Positions 54,908 through 63,867 of a stretch of 64,000 bases of DNA are shown here, in pieces. The notes under the pieces are model-generated. The model did not search any database. It was given only the letters and a program-made list of their open reading frames with translations, and was not told the DNA's origin. The stretch's first letter is position 1. Each line of letters starts with the position of its first letter. The DNA comes from RAM1 sp041905405 (lineage in GTDB: Bacteria; Pseudomonadota; Gammaproteobacteria; Burkholderiales; Burkholderiaceae_C). Location: positions 124,001-188,000 of the forward strand of contig JAYRLC010000003.1 in NCBI GenBank assembly GCA_041905405.1, read 5' to 3'. The position numbers were made by a program, and so were the translations under genes.

Positions 54908-56599
54908 ATGAATTCTGAAGCAGACTGGGCCAAGGGCGCCCAGCAGTTCCAGCAGCTGTTTGGCGACAGCTGGACAAAGGCGTTGCAGTCCTTCCAGGGG
55001 CTGGACCTTGGCGCCGCCGGCACCCCGGCGCCCAAGCTGGCCTTTGCGCCCGAGCGGCTGCAGCAATTGCAGCAGCAGTACCTCAAGGAAGCTACCGAGC
55101 TGTGGAACCAGAGCCTGCAGGCCACGCCCACCTCCAGCGACCGCCGCTTTGCCGCCGACGCGTGGAGCCACAACCCCATGGCGGCCTTCTCGGCCGCGGC
55201 CTACCTGCTCAATGCCCGCACGCTGATGGGGCTGGCCGAGGCGGTCGATTCCGACCCCAAGACCCGCGCCCGCATCCGCTTTGCCGTGGAGCAGTGGATG
55301 GCGGCGTCGTCGCCCAGCAACTTCCTGGCGCTCAACGCCGAAGCGCAGAAGAAAGCCATCGACACCCAGGGTGAAAGCATCGCCAAGGGCATGCAGAACC
55401 TGCTGCACGACATCCGCCAGGGCCATGTGTCCATGACGGACGAAAGCGTGTTCGAGGTCGGCAAGAACGTGGGCACGACCGAAGGCGCCGTGGTGTTCGA
55501 GAACGAGCTGTTCCAGCTCATCGAATACAAGCCGCTGACCGCGAAGGTGTACGAGCGCCCGTTCCTGGTCGTGCCGCCCTGCATCAACAAGTTTTATATC
55601 CTGGACCTGCAGCCCGACAACTCGCTGATCCGCTACGCGGTCGAGCAGGGCCACCGCACCTTCGTCGTGAGCTGGCGCAACCCCGACGAGTCGCTGGCCA
55701 ACACCACCTGGGACGACTACATCGAGAACGCGGCCATCAAGGCGATCCACACGGTGCAGGAGATCACGGGTGCCAAGCAGATCAATGCGCTGGGCTTCTG
55801 CGTGGGCGGCACGATCCTGGGCACGGCGCTGGGCGTGCTGGCCGGCCGCGGCGAAAAGCCCGCGGCGTCCGCCACCTTCCTCACCACGTTCCTGGACTTC
55901 ACCGACACGGGCGTGCTGGACCTGTTCATCGACGAGGCCTTCGTCAAGTTCCGCGAAATGCAGCTGGGCCAGGGCGGCCTGCTCAAGGGGCAGGAGCTTG
56001 CGTCGACCTTCAGCTTCCTGCGGCCCAACGACCTGGTCTGGAACTACGTGGTGGGCAACTACCTGAAGGGCGAAACGCCGCCGCCGTTCGACCTGCTGTA
56101 CTGGAACAGCGACTCCACCAACCTGCCGGGCCCCATGTACGCTTGGTACCTGCGCAACACCTACTTCGAGAACAACCTCGTCAAACCCGGCAAGTGCACG
56201 GTGGCGGGGCAGAAGCTGGACCTGCGCAAGGTGGACATCCCCGTGTACATCTACGGCTCGCGCGAGGACCACATCGTGCCCATCGGCGGCGCCTACGCGT
56301 CGGTCAACCACCTGCCGGGCAAGAAGCGCTTCGTCATGGGCGCGTCGGGCCACATCGCCGGCGTGGTCAACCCGCCGGCCAAGAAAAAGCGTAGCTACTG
56401 GACCAACGACAAGCTGCCCAAGACGCAGGCCGAGTGGCTGCAAGGTGCCAAGGAGCACCCGGGCAGCTGGTGGACCGATTGGTCCACCTGGCTCAAGGGC
56501 CACGCTGGCAAGCAAATTGCTGCGCCCAAGTCCTACGGCAAAGGCAAATACAAGGTCATCGAGGCTGCTCCCGGCCGCTACGTCAAGGCCAAGGCCTGA
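54908..56599 (+). CDS. phaC: Class I polyhydroxyalkanoate synthase
   Basis: 563 residues. The lipase-like box GFCVGGT holds the catalytic C298, and the alpha/beta-hydrolase Asp and His lie in GSREDHIVPI and GASGHIAGVVNPP. N-terminal domain begins MNSEADWAKGAQQFQQLFGD. Polymerises (R)-3-hydroxybutyryl-CoA on granules. No phaE or phaR partner is adjacent, consistent with class I. First gene of phaC-phaA-phaB. Confidence 0.97.
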   Translation: MNSEADWAKGAQQFQQLFGDSWTKALQSFQGLDLGAAGTPAPKLAFAPERLQQLQQQYLKEATELWNQSLQATPTSSDRRFAADAWSHNPMAAFSAAAYLLNARTLMGLAEAVDSDPKTRARIRFAVEQWMAASSPSNFLALNAEAQKKAIDTQGESIAKGMQNLLHDIRQGHVSMTDESVFEVGKNVGTTEGAVVFENELFQLIEYKPLTAKVYERPFLVVPPCINKFYILDLQPDNSLIRYAVEQGHRTFVVSWRNPDESLANTTWDDYIENAAIKAIHTVQEITGAKQINALGFCVGGTILGTALGVLAGRGEKPAASATFLTTFLDFTDTGVLDLFIDEAFVKFREMQLGQGGLLKGQELASTFSFLRPNDLVWNYVVGNYLKGETPPPFDLLYWNSDSTNLPGPMYAWYLRNTYFENNLVKPGKCTVAGQKLDLRKVDIPVYIYGSREDHIVPIGGAYASVNHLPGKKRFVMGASGHIAGVVNPPAKKKRSYWTNDKLPKTQAEWLQGAKEHPGSWWTDWSTWLKGHAGKQIAAPKSYGKGKYKVIEAAPGRYVKAKA

Positions 56600-56632
56600 C
56601 CCCTTCTTTCAACAACTCTGGAGACTCCCATC

Positions 56633-57814
56633 ATGGAAGACATCGTCATCGTTTCTGCCGTGCGCACGGCCGTTGGCAAGTTCGGCGGTTCGCTGGCCAA
56701 GGTGCCTGCGCCCGAACTCGGCGCCATCGTCATCAAGGAAGCCCTGGCCCGCGCCAAGGTCGACCCCGCCCAGGTGGGTGAAGTGATCATGGGCCAAGTG
56801 CTGGCCGCCGGTTCAGGCCAGAACCCGGCCCGCCAGGCCACGCTGAAGGCCGGCCTGCCCAAGGAGGTGCCCGCACTGACCATCAACGCCGTCTGCGGCT
56901 CGGGCCTGAAGGCCGTGATGCTGGCTGCGCAATCCATCGCCTGGGGCGACAGCGACATCGTCGTCGCCGGCGGGCAAGAGAACATGAGCGCATCGCCCCA
57001 CGTGGTGATGGGTAGCCGCGACGGCCAGCGCATGGGCGACTGGAAGATGCAGGACACCATGATCGTGGACGGCCTGTGGGACGTGTACAACCAGTACCAC
57101 ATGGGCATCACCGCCGAGAACGTGGCCAAGGCGCATGACATCAGCCGTGACAAGCAGGACGCACTGGCGCTGGGCAGCCAGCAGAAGGCTGCCGCCGCGC
57201 AGGACGCCGGCAAGTTCAAGGACGAGATCGTTCCCGTGACCATCCCCCAGAAAAAGGGCGACCCTGTGGTCTTCGCGGCCGACGAATTCATCAACAAGAA
57301 GACCAGCGCCGAAGCCCTGGCCGGCCTGCGCCCCGCGTTCGACAAGGCCGGCACGGTCACGGCCGGTAACGCATCCGGCATCAACGACGGCGCCGCCGCG
57401 CTGGTGATGATGAGCGCGAAGAAAGCAAAAGAGATGGGCCTGACCCCGCTGGCCACGATCAAGTCGTTCGGCACCAGCGGCCTGGACCCGGCCACCATGG
57501 GCATGGGCCCCGTGCCCGCCACGAAGAAGGCGCTGGAGCGTGCCGGCTGGAAGGCGTCCGACGTGGACCTGTTCGAGCTGAACGAAGCGTTCGCCGCGCA
57601 GGCCTGCGCCGTCAACAAGGAACTGGGCATCGACGCGGCCAAGGTCAACGTCAATGGCGGCGCGATCGCCATCGGGCACCCGATCGGTGCATCGGGCGCG
57701 CGCATCCTGGTCACGCTGCTGCACGAAATGCAGCGCCGTGACGCCAAAAAAGGCGTGGCAGCCCTGTGCATCGGCGGCGGCATGGGGGTTTCCCTTGCTG
57801 TGGAACGCGCCTGA
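56633..57814 (+). CDS. phaA: Acetyl-CoA acetyltransferase (beta-ketothiolase)
   Basis: 393 residues, a biosynthetic-type thiolase. C88 (NAVCGSGLKAV) is the acyl-carrying cysteine, His in GHPIGASGAR and C379 (ALCIGGGMG) complete the site. Condenses two acetyl-CoA to acetoacetyl-CoA for PHB synthesis. Starts 33 bases after phaC with GGAG upstream. Confidence 0.97.
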   Translation: MEDIVIVSAVRTAVGKFGGSLAKVPAPELGAIVIKEALARAKVDPAQVGEVIMGQVLAAGSGQNPARQATLKAGLPKEVPALTINAVCGSGLKAVMLAAQSIAWGDSDIVVAGGQENMSASPHVVMGSRDGQRMGDWKMQDTMIVDGLWDVYNQYHMGITAENVAKAHDISRDKQDALALGSQQKAAAAQDAGKFKDEIVPVTIPQKKGDPVVFAADEFINKKTSAEALAGLRPAFDKAGTVTAGNASGINDGAAALVMMSAKKAKEMGLTPLATIKSFGTSGLDPATMGMGPVPATKKALERAGWKASDVDLFELNEAFAAQACAVNKELGIDAAKVNVNGGAIAIGHPIGASGARILVTLLHEMQRRDAKKGVAALCIGGGMGVSLAVERA

Positions 57815-57859
57815 TCGGGTTCCAATCCACAACGACAAATCAAACGGAGTCAAAAACAA

Positions 57860-58597
57860 ATGAGCCAAAAAGTAGCGTACGTCACCGGTGGCATGGGCGG
57901 CATCGGAACCGCGATCTGCCAGCGTCTGCACAAAGAGGGTTTCAAGGTCATCGCCGGTTGCGGCCCCACGCGCGACCATGCCAAGTGGCTGGCCGAGCAG
58001 AAGGCCCTGGGCTATACCTTCCACGCGTCGGTCGGCAACGTCGGCAACTGGGATTCAACGGTGGAAGCCTTCGCCAAGGCCAAGTCCGAGCACGGCACCA
58101 TCGACGTGCTGGTCAACAACGCCGGCATCACGCGTGACCGCATGTTCCTGAAGATGACGCGCGACGACTGGGATGCTGTCATCGAGACCAACCTGAACTC
58201 CATGTTCAACGTGACCAAGCAGGTCGTGGGCGACATGGTCGAAAAGGGCTGGGGCCGCATCGTCAACATCAGCTCGGTCAATGGTGAAAAGGGCCAGGCC
58301 GGCCAGACCAACTATTCCGCCGCCAAGGCCGGCATGCACGGCTTCACCATGGCGCTGGCCCAGGAGCTGGCCACCAAGGGCGTGACGGTCAACACCGTGA
58401 GCCCGGGCTACATCGGCACCGACATGGTCCGCGCGATCCGCCAGGACGTGCTGGACAAGATCGTGGCCACCATCCCGGTCAAGCGCCTGGGCGAGCCGAG
58501 CGAAATCGCATCGATCATCGCCTGGCTGGCGAGCGAAGAGGGCGGTTATTCCACTGGCGCGGACTTCTCCGTGAACGGTGGCCTGCACATGGGCTGA
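57860..58597 (+). CDS. phaB: Acetoacetyl-CoA reductase
   Basis: 245 residues, SDR family of the PhaB type. Cofactor motif VTGGMGGIGTAICQRL, catalytic Ser and Tyr-x3-Lys in NISSVNGEKGQAGQTNYSAAK. Reduces acetoacetyl-CoA to (R)-3-hydroxybutyryl-CoA with NADPH, supplying PhaC. Last gene of the operon, followed by a terminator. Confidence 0.96.
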   Translation: MSQKVAYVTGGMGGIGTAICQRLHKEGFKVIAGCGPTRDHAKWLAEQKALGYTFHASVGNVGNWDSTVEAFAKAKSEHGTIDVLVNNAGITRDRMFLKMTRDDWDAVIETNLNSMFNVTKQVVGDMVEKGWGRIVNISSVNGEKGQAGQTNYSAAKAGMHGFTMALAQELATKGVTVNTVSPGYIGTDMVRAIRQDVLDKIVATIPVKRLGEPSEIASIIAWLASEEGGYSTGADFSVNGGLHMG

Positions 58598-58616
58598 GCC
58601 TTGACGGCTCCGGAAG

Positions 58617-58638
58617 GACCCGCTTCGGCGGGTCTTTT
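58617..58638 (+). terminator. Terminator of the phaCAB operon
   Basis: GACCCGC (58617-58623), TTCG tetraloop, GCGGGTC (58628-58634), followed by TTTT. Confidence 0.92.
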
Positions 58639-58707
58639 CATTTCCGGCCTGCCGATTGTGGAGGCCCCATCCACAAACCGCCCGCACGCAGGCCGTAGGA
58701 TGCAGCC

Positions 58708-60213
58708 ATGCGCCTGCGCATCGTTCACCAACTGTCCCTGCTCCTGGTGGCCACCGTCCTGCTGTCGGTGCTGGCCATTGGCGGGTTCGTGGCCTGGAAC
58801 CTGAAGGCCGGTTTTTCGGACTACTTGCGTGCCCGTGACCGCGAGCATCTGCAGCGCATTGCGGGCCTGGTGGCGGCCAAAGCCCGTGACCCGGCTTTTG
58901 TGCACGGCATGTCACGGGGCATTCCCATGCGCGAGATCATGGACGAGTTTGCGCAGAGCGAAGGCATCACGCCGCAGCAGCGCCGCCCGCCGCCACCGCA
59001 TCGCCCGCCGCCGCCCGGCCGGGGGGCGGACGGGCCGGGCAACCCGCCGCCGTATGACGAGCCGCCCCGGCCGCAACGCAGCCCGCCGGAAGGCATCGCC
59101 CGCCGTATCCAGATCGTGGACGCGCAGGGCGTGCGCGTGGGCGGGCCATCGTTCCAGAATGAACGCGGCGTGCTGCAGGCGCCTGTGACCGTGGACGGCG
59201 TGACCGTCGCCCAGGTGCGCATGCTGCCCAGCACCGAGCTGGAGGGCGTGGACCTGCGCTTTTTGAGCCGGCAGTACGTGGGCCTGGGCGTGGCCGCGGG
59301 CGTCACGCTGCTGCTGGCCCTGGCGGCAGCGGCATTTGCCGCGCCGCGCCTGAGCCGGCCGCTGCGGGACCTGCAGGCGGCGACCCGCCGCATCGCGGGC
59401 GGCGAGCTGTCGGTCGTGGTGCCTGAATCGGGCTCGCGGGAACTGACGGCCCTGATCGGCGACGTGAACCGCATGGCCGCGTCGCTGAAGGCGCTGGAGG
59501 GCGCGCGGCGCAGCTGGGTCGCGCAGATCTCGCATGAGCTGCGCACGCCGCTGTCGGTGCTGCTGGGCGAGATCGAGTCCATCCAGGACGGCGTGCGCCA
59601 GCCCACGCCCGCGCTGCTGGCCAACCTGCGGGGCGAAGTGCTGCAGCTCGTGCGCCTGGTGGACGACCTGCACACGCTGTCCATGGCCGACCTGGGGGCG
59701 CTGCCCTGCGAGTTCAGCGACGGCGACGCGGCCGCCGTGCTGGCGCGCGCAGCCCGCCGCCTGCAGCCGCGCCTGGCCAGGGCCGGCCTGGCGCTGGACC
59801 TTCGCGAAGGTCCGGCGGCCGTGGTGCGCTGGGACTTCGGCCGCATCGAGCAACTGGTGACCAACCTGCTGGAAAACAGCCTGCGCTACACCACCGCGCC
59901 GGGGCAGGTCCGCGTGCAATGGAACGTGGTGCCGGGCTGGCTGACGCTGCGCGTGGACGACACGCCGCCCGGCGTGGCGCCCGGTCACATGGACCAGCTG
60001 TTCGAGCCGCTCTTTCGCGCCGACGCGGCCCGCCAGCGCCGCGGCGACGGCAGCCATGGCAGTGGCCTGGGGCTGGCCATCTGCCGCGCGATCGTGCAGG
60101 CCCACGGCGGCACGTTGGGCGCCCAGGCGTCGCCGCTGGGCGGGCTGGCCGTCGTGGCCCGCCTGCCGCTGAACGCCGACAATGCCGGCGACGCCCCTGC
60201 TCACCCCGCATGA
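58708..60213 (+). CDS. Sensor histidine kinase, BaeS-like
   Basis: 501 residues. N-terminal transmembrane helix (LLVATVLLSVLAIGGFVAWN), a periplasmic part with an unusual polyproline stretch at residues about 91-130 (RRPPPPHRPPPPG and more), a second helix (VAAGVTLLLALAAAAF), HAMP, the dimerisation His in QISHELRTPLSVLLGE, and an HATPase domain with NLLENSLRYT. Overlaps its response regulator by four bases. BaeS-like by layout; the signal is unknown, perhaps envelope stress. Confidence 0.9.
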   Translation: MRLRIVHQLSLLLVATVLLSVLAIGGFVAWNLKAGFSDYLRARDREHLQRIAGLVAAKARDPAFVHGMSRGIPMREIMDEFAQSEGITPQQRRPPPPHRPPPPGRGADGPGNPPPYDEPPRPQRSPPEGIARRIQIVDAQGVRVGGPSFQNERGVLQAPVTVDGVTVAQVRMLPSTELEGVDLRFLSRQYVGLGVAAGVTLLLALAAAAFAAPRLSRPLRDLQAATRRIAGGELSVVVPESGSRELTALIGDVNRMAASLKALEGARRSWVAQISHELRTPLSVLLGEIESIQDGVRQPTPALLANLRGEVLQLVRLVDDLHTLSMADLGALPCEFSDGDAAAVLARAARRLQPRLARAGLALDLREGPAAVVRWDFGRIEQLVTNLLENSLRYTTAPGQVRVQWNVVPGWLTLRVDDTPPGVAPGHMDQLFEPLFRADAARQRRGDGSHGSGLGLAICRAIVQAHGGTLGAQASPLGGLAVVARLPLNADNAGDAPAHPA

Positions 60214-60914
60214 ACGCCGAACCCCGCCGCATCCTGATCGTCGAAGACGACGCCCGCATCGCCGACATGCTGGACAACTACCTGCAGGCGCAGGGCTGGC
60301 GCACCACGCTGCTGGCCAACGGGCTGCAGGTCGTGCCCGAGATCCGCCGGCTGGAGCCGGCCCTGGTGCTGCTGGACATCATGCTGCCCGGCCAGGACGG
60401 CGTGGAGGTGTGCCGCGAGGTGCGGCGCTTCTCGGCCGTGCCCATCATCATGGTCACGGCCCGCGTGGACGAGATCGACCGTCTGATCGGGCTGGAGGTG
60501 GGCGCCGACGACTACGTCTGCAAGCCCTTCAGCCCGCGCGAGGTCGTGGCGCGCATCAAGGCGCTGCTGCGCCGCGCCGAAGGCCGACTGGGCCCCGCGG
60601 CGCCCGAGCACGGCTTCCGGGTGGACGACAGCGCGCTGCGCATCGCCTGGCACGAACACTGGCTGCCGCTCACGCCGCTGGAGTTCCGCCTGTTCAAGCG
60701 CATGCTGTCCCGTCCGGGCCACGTGTTTTCACGCCATGCGCTGCTGGAGGCCGTGCACGACGACTTCCGCGACACGACCGACCGGGCGATCGACAGCCAC
60801 ATCAAAAACCTGCGCCGCAAGGTCGCTAAAGTGCGCCCGCAGGGTTCGGCCATCGTGTCGGTCTACGGCATGGGCTACCGGTTCGACCCCGACCTGGAAG
60901 AGCCCGCCATGTGA
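60210..60914 (+). CDS. OmpR-family response regulator, BaeR-like
   Basis: 234 residues from ATG 60210. Receiver domain with acidic pair VEDDARI, phospho-acceptor Asp in LVLLDIMLPGQDG and Lys in VCKPFSPREV; C-terminal winged helix (LTPLEFRLFKRMLSRPG, IDSHIKNLRRKVAK). Translationally coupled to the kinase upstream. A di-haem peroxidase-like lipoprotein gene follows by 111 bases and could be a target. Confidence 0.92.
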   Translation: MNAEPRRILIVEDDARIADMLDNYLQAQGWRTTLLANGLQVVPEIRRLEPALVLLDIMLPGQDGVEVCREVRRFSAVPIIMVTARVDEIDRLIGLEVGADDYVCKPFSPREVVARIKALLRRAEGRLGPAAPEHGFRVDDSALRIAWHEHWLPLTPLEFRLFKRMLSRPGHVFSRHALLEAVHDDFRDTTDRAIDSHIKNLRRKVAKVRPQGSAIVSVYGMGYRFDPDLEEPAM

Positions 60915-60927
60915 GTTCCTTCACGGC

Positions 60928-60953
60928 CGCCGCGCGATCGTGAACGCGCGGCG
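60928..60953. other. GC-rich hairpin after the two-component operon
   Basis: CGCCGCGCG (60928-60936) pairs perfectly with CGCGCGGCG (60945-60953), loop ATCGTGAA. There is no T-tract, so it may stabilise the 3' end or support factor-dependent termination. Confidence 0.45.
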
Positions 60954-61025
60954 CCGATTGCCTCCACGTTTCGTCCACAAACGGTTTTGAGAATGGACGG
61001 AACCGAACACCCACGGAGGCAAACC

Positions 61026-62276
61026 ATGCGAACCCATTCCCTGTCCCTGGCGGCATGCGCCGTGATCCTGGCCGCGCTCGGCCTGCTGCTGACGGCCTGC
61101 GGCGGGGGCGGCGGCGACGCGGCGCCGGCCGCCGCGGCGGCCGCCACCGCTGCAGCGGCCGATGCAGCCGCCACAGCGGCGCCGCCTGATGCGGCGGCCA
61201 CCACCACCGCGACGCCCGCGCAGCCGCTGGCCAGCCTGACCATCGACCTGGCCAACCTGCCCAACTACGCCGCGCCCGTGCTGCCCGCCTACTACGACGC
61301 AGGGGTACAGGCCGACGACAACACGCCCGCCGGCAACCGTGCCACCAATGCGGCCGCCGCGCTGGGCCGTGTGCTGTTCTACGACCGCCAGCTCAGCGTG
61401 AACAACACGGTCGCCTGCGCGTCCTGCCACCAGCAGGCGCAGGGCTTCGGCGATTCGCGCCGCTTCAGCCTGGGCTTTGCCGGGGGCGCCACGACGGCGC
61501 ACGCCATGCGCCTGGGCAACGTGCGCTACTACGCGCCCGGCAGCATGTTCTGGGACCGGCGCGCGGCGACCCTGGAAGCGCAGGCCACGCAGCCCATCCA
61601 GCACCCGGTGGAAATGGGGTTTGATGCCAGCGCGGGTGGCATCCCCACGCTGCTGGCCAAACTGCAGGCGCTGGCGTACTACCCGCCGCTGTTCCAGGCC
61701 GCCTTTGGCGACACGGCGGTCACGGAAGCCAGGATCCAGCGGGCGCTGGCGCAGTTCCAGCGCGCCATGGTGGCGGTCAACAGCCGCTGGGACGCCGGCT
61801 ACGCGGCCAACTACAACCCGGCCTTACCCGACCAGGGGGTGGGCGCGCCCATTGCCGGCTTTACGCCGCAGGAAGAGCGTGGCCGCCAGCTGTTCATCCT
61901 GGGGCGGGGGCAGGGCGGCCTGGCCTGCGCGGCCTGCCACGTGCCGCCCACCTTTGCGCTGGCGGCCAATTCGCGCAGCAACGGACTGGATGCGGGTGAG
62001 ACCACGGTGTTCAAGTCACCGTCGCTCAAAAGCGTGGCCACCAGCGGCGCGTTCATGCACGACGGACGCTTTGCCATGCTGGACCAGGTGGTGGAGCACT
62101 ACAACAGCGGCGTGCAGGACGGCCCGGCGCTGGACAACCGGTTGCGCGCGGGCAACGCGCCGCGCCGGCTCAACCTGACGGCGGCAGACAAGGCGGCGCT
62201 GGTGGCGTTCCTGCGCACGCTGGACGACACGTCGCTGCCGGCCGACGCAAAGTTCGCCAGCCCGTTCAGGCCGTAG
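61026..62276 (+). CDS. Di-haem cytochrome c peroxidase-like (MauG/CcpA family) lipoprotein
   Basis: 416 residues from ATG 61026. Lipoprotein signal with lipobox LLLTAC, then a Gly/Ala/Thr-rich spacer to about residue 60. Two c-type haem sites: CASCHQQAQGFGD near residue 137 and CAACHVPPTF near residue 302. The pattern is that of di-haem peroxidases and MauG-like enzymes, which use H2O2 or oxidise proteins in the periplasm. Preceded by AGGCAAACC; possibly regulated by the two-component system just upstream. Confidence 0.9.
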   Translation: MRTHSLSLAACAVILAALGLLLTACGGGGGDAAPAAAAAATAAAADAAATAAPPDAAATTTATPAQPLASLTIDLANLPNYAAPVLPAYYDAGVQADDNTPAGNRATNAAAALGRVLFYDRQLSVNNTVACASCHQQAQGFGDSRRFSLGFAGGATTAHAMRLGNVRYYAPGSMFWDRRAATLEAQATQPIQHPVEMGFDASAGGIPTLLAKLQALAYYPPLFQAAFGDTAVTEARIQRALAQFQRAMVAVNSRWDAGYAANYNPALPDQGVGAPIAGFTPQEERGRQLFILGRGQGGLACAACHVPPTFALAANSRSNGLDAGETTVFKSPSLKSVATSGAFMHDGRFAMLDQVVEHYNSGVQDGPALDNRLRAGNAPRRLNLTAADKAALVAFLRTLDDTSLPADAKFASPFRP

Positions 62277-62297
62277 CGTTGAAACGGATGGCGGGTG

Positions 62298-62717
62298 TCA
62301 GGCGAGATCCTCGATCACCAGCTGGCGGTACTTCTGGGCGTAGGAAATACGGGCGTGGCCCAGCACCTTCATGATGTGCTCGGTCTCTTCAGCCGACGGG
62401 GCATGGATCATGAGCGCCGCGTGGCCCTGCGATGCCAGCTCGGCGTAGCGGCGCACGGTGTTCGCCTCGGTCCCGGCGGACGGCAGGGGAATGTCGGCAT
62501 TGCCCACGGTGCTGGCGATGGAGCCCAGCACGGCTTCGGTGGGAACCTCGGTGAACGACTCGCCGGTGTAGCCGTCTTCCAGCAGCGCGTCGACGGCCTG
62601 GTCGCGGTCGGCCCCGGACGGGAACATGATGAAGATGTGGCCGGTGGGGTAGAACACCCCGCCCATGGTCAGCATGTTGGGCTCCAGCGCAAACGGTTTG
62701 AGGACAGCGGACTTCAT
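62298..62717 (-). CDS. Conserved protein of unknown function
   Basis: 139 residues from the ATG at 62717 (MKSAVLKPFALEPNMLTMGG), with GAAGGAG just upstream; a longer frame to 62864 has no better start. Two similar alpha/beta segments (FIMFPSGADRDQAVDALLEDGY and HAALMIHAPSAEETEHIMKVL) suggest a repeated ferredoxin-like fold. No signal peptide. I recognise no functional motif; divergent from dusA. Confidence 0.72.
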   Translation of the reverse strand: MKSAVLKPFALEPNMLTMGGVFYPTGHIFIMFPSGADRDQAVDALLEDGYTGESFTEVPTEAVLGSIASTVGNADIPLPSAGTEANTVRRYAELASQGHAALMIHAPSAEETEHIMKVLGHARISYAQKYRQLVIEDLA

Positions 62718-62812
62718 GGCAACTCCTTCAAAAACGGATGCTTCATTACCGCGCCGAAGCCGCGCGGGCGTTGTCGGAACTGTCTTGCAGAGCAAGTAGG
62801 ACAGCCCCACGA

Positions 62813-63841
62813 ATGTTAGTGGTGGCCAAAGGCGGCACAATCTTTTTTGTGCAACCAAATACACGCTATTCGCCCTGGCGCCTGTCCATCGCGCCCATGA
62901 TGGACTGGACCGACCGCCACTGCCGCTACTTCCATCGCCTGCTCAGCCGCCACGCGCTGCTGTACACGGAAATGGTGACGACCGGCGCGCTGCTGCATGG
63001 CGACGTGCCGCGCCACCTGCGCTTTCACGCGCAGGAGCACCCCGTGGCGCTGCAGCTGGGCGGCAGCGAACCCGCGGACCTGGCGCACTGCGCGCGGCTG
63101 GGCGCGCAGTGGGGCTATGACGAGATCAACCTGAACTGCGGCTGCCCCAGCGAACGGGTGCAGCGCGGCGCGTTTGGCGCCTGCCTGATGGCCGAGCCCA
63201 AACTGGTGGCCGACTGCGTGAAGGCCATGGTCGACGTGGTGGACATCCCCGTGACGGTCAAGCACCGCATCGGCATCGACAAGACCGAAAGCTATGAATT
63301 CGTGCGCGACTTTGTCGGCACGGTGGCCGATGCGGGCTGCCAGGTCTTCATCGTCCACGCCCGCAATGCCTGGCTGCAGGGCCTTTCTCCGAAGGAAAAC
63401 CGCGAGGTTCCGCCGCTGCGCTACGAGCTCGTGCACCGGCTCAAGGCCGAGTTTCCCCACCTGACCATCGCGATCAATGGCGGCATCACCACCGACGCGC
63501 AGGTGGCCGGTGAGCTGGAACTGCTGGACGGTGTCATGGTGGGGCGTGAGGCGTACCACAACCCCTGGTGGCTCGCGTCATGGGACCACCGGTTCTTCGG
63601 GGCAGACGACCAAGGCCTGACGCGCGAACAGGTGGAAGCGCAGATGTGCGACTACATGGCGCGCGAGGCGGCCGACCACGGCACGGCGTGGAGCAGCATT
63701 GCGCGCCACATGCTGGGCCTGCGCAACGGGCTGCCGGGCGCGCGCCGCTGGCGCCAGGTGTGGAGCGACCACAAGCTCAAGGCGTTGCCGCCGCACGAGG
63801 TGATGGCACTGGCGCAGGGCAGGGTGCGCGAGGCCGCCTGA
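62813..63841 (+). CDS. dusA: tRNA-dihydrouridine(20/20a) synthase DusA
   Basis: About 342 residues from ATG 62813; GTG 62849 (V-QPNTRYSPWRLSIAPMMDW) is an alternative that starts nearer the conserved core. FMN TIM barrel with the catalytic Cys in EINLNCGCPSERVQRGAFG, FMN residues in VTVKHRIGID and the DusA-specific HARNAWLQGLSPKENREVPP. Reduces U20/U20a of tRNAs. Single gene, convergent with the next one. Confidence 0.93.
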   Translation: MLVVAKGGTIFFVQPNTRYSPWRLSIAPMMDWTDRHCRYFHRLLSRHALLYTEMVTTGALLHGDVPRHLRFHAQEHPVALQLGGSEPADLAHCARLGAQWGYDEINLNCGCPSERVQRGAFGACLMAEPKLVADCVKAMVDVVDIPVTVKHRIGIDKTESYEFVRDFVGTVADAGCQVFIVHARNAWLQGLSPKENREVPPLRYELVHRLKAEFPHLTIAINGGITTDAQVAGELELLDGVMVGREAYHNPWWLASWDHRFFGADDQGLTREQVEAQMCDYMAREAADHGTAWSSIARHMLGLRNGLPGARRWRQVWSDHKLKALPPHEVMALAQGRVREAA

Positions 63842-63867
63842 GCGAAACGGCCTGAGCTTTCGGCGGG

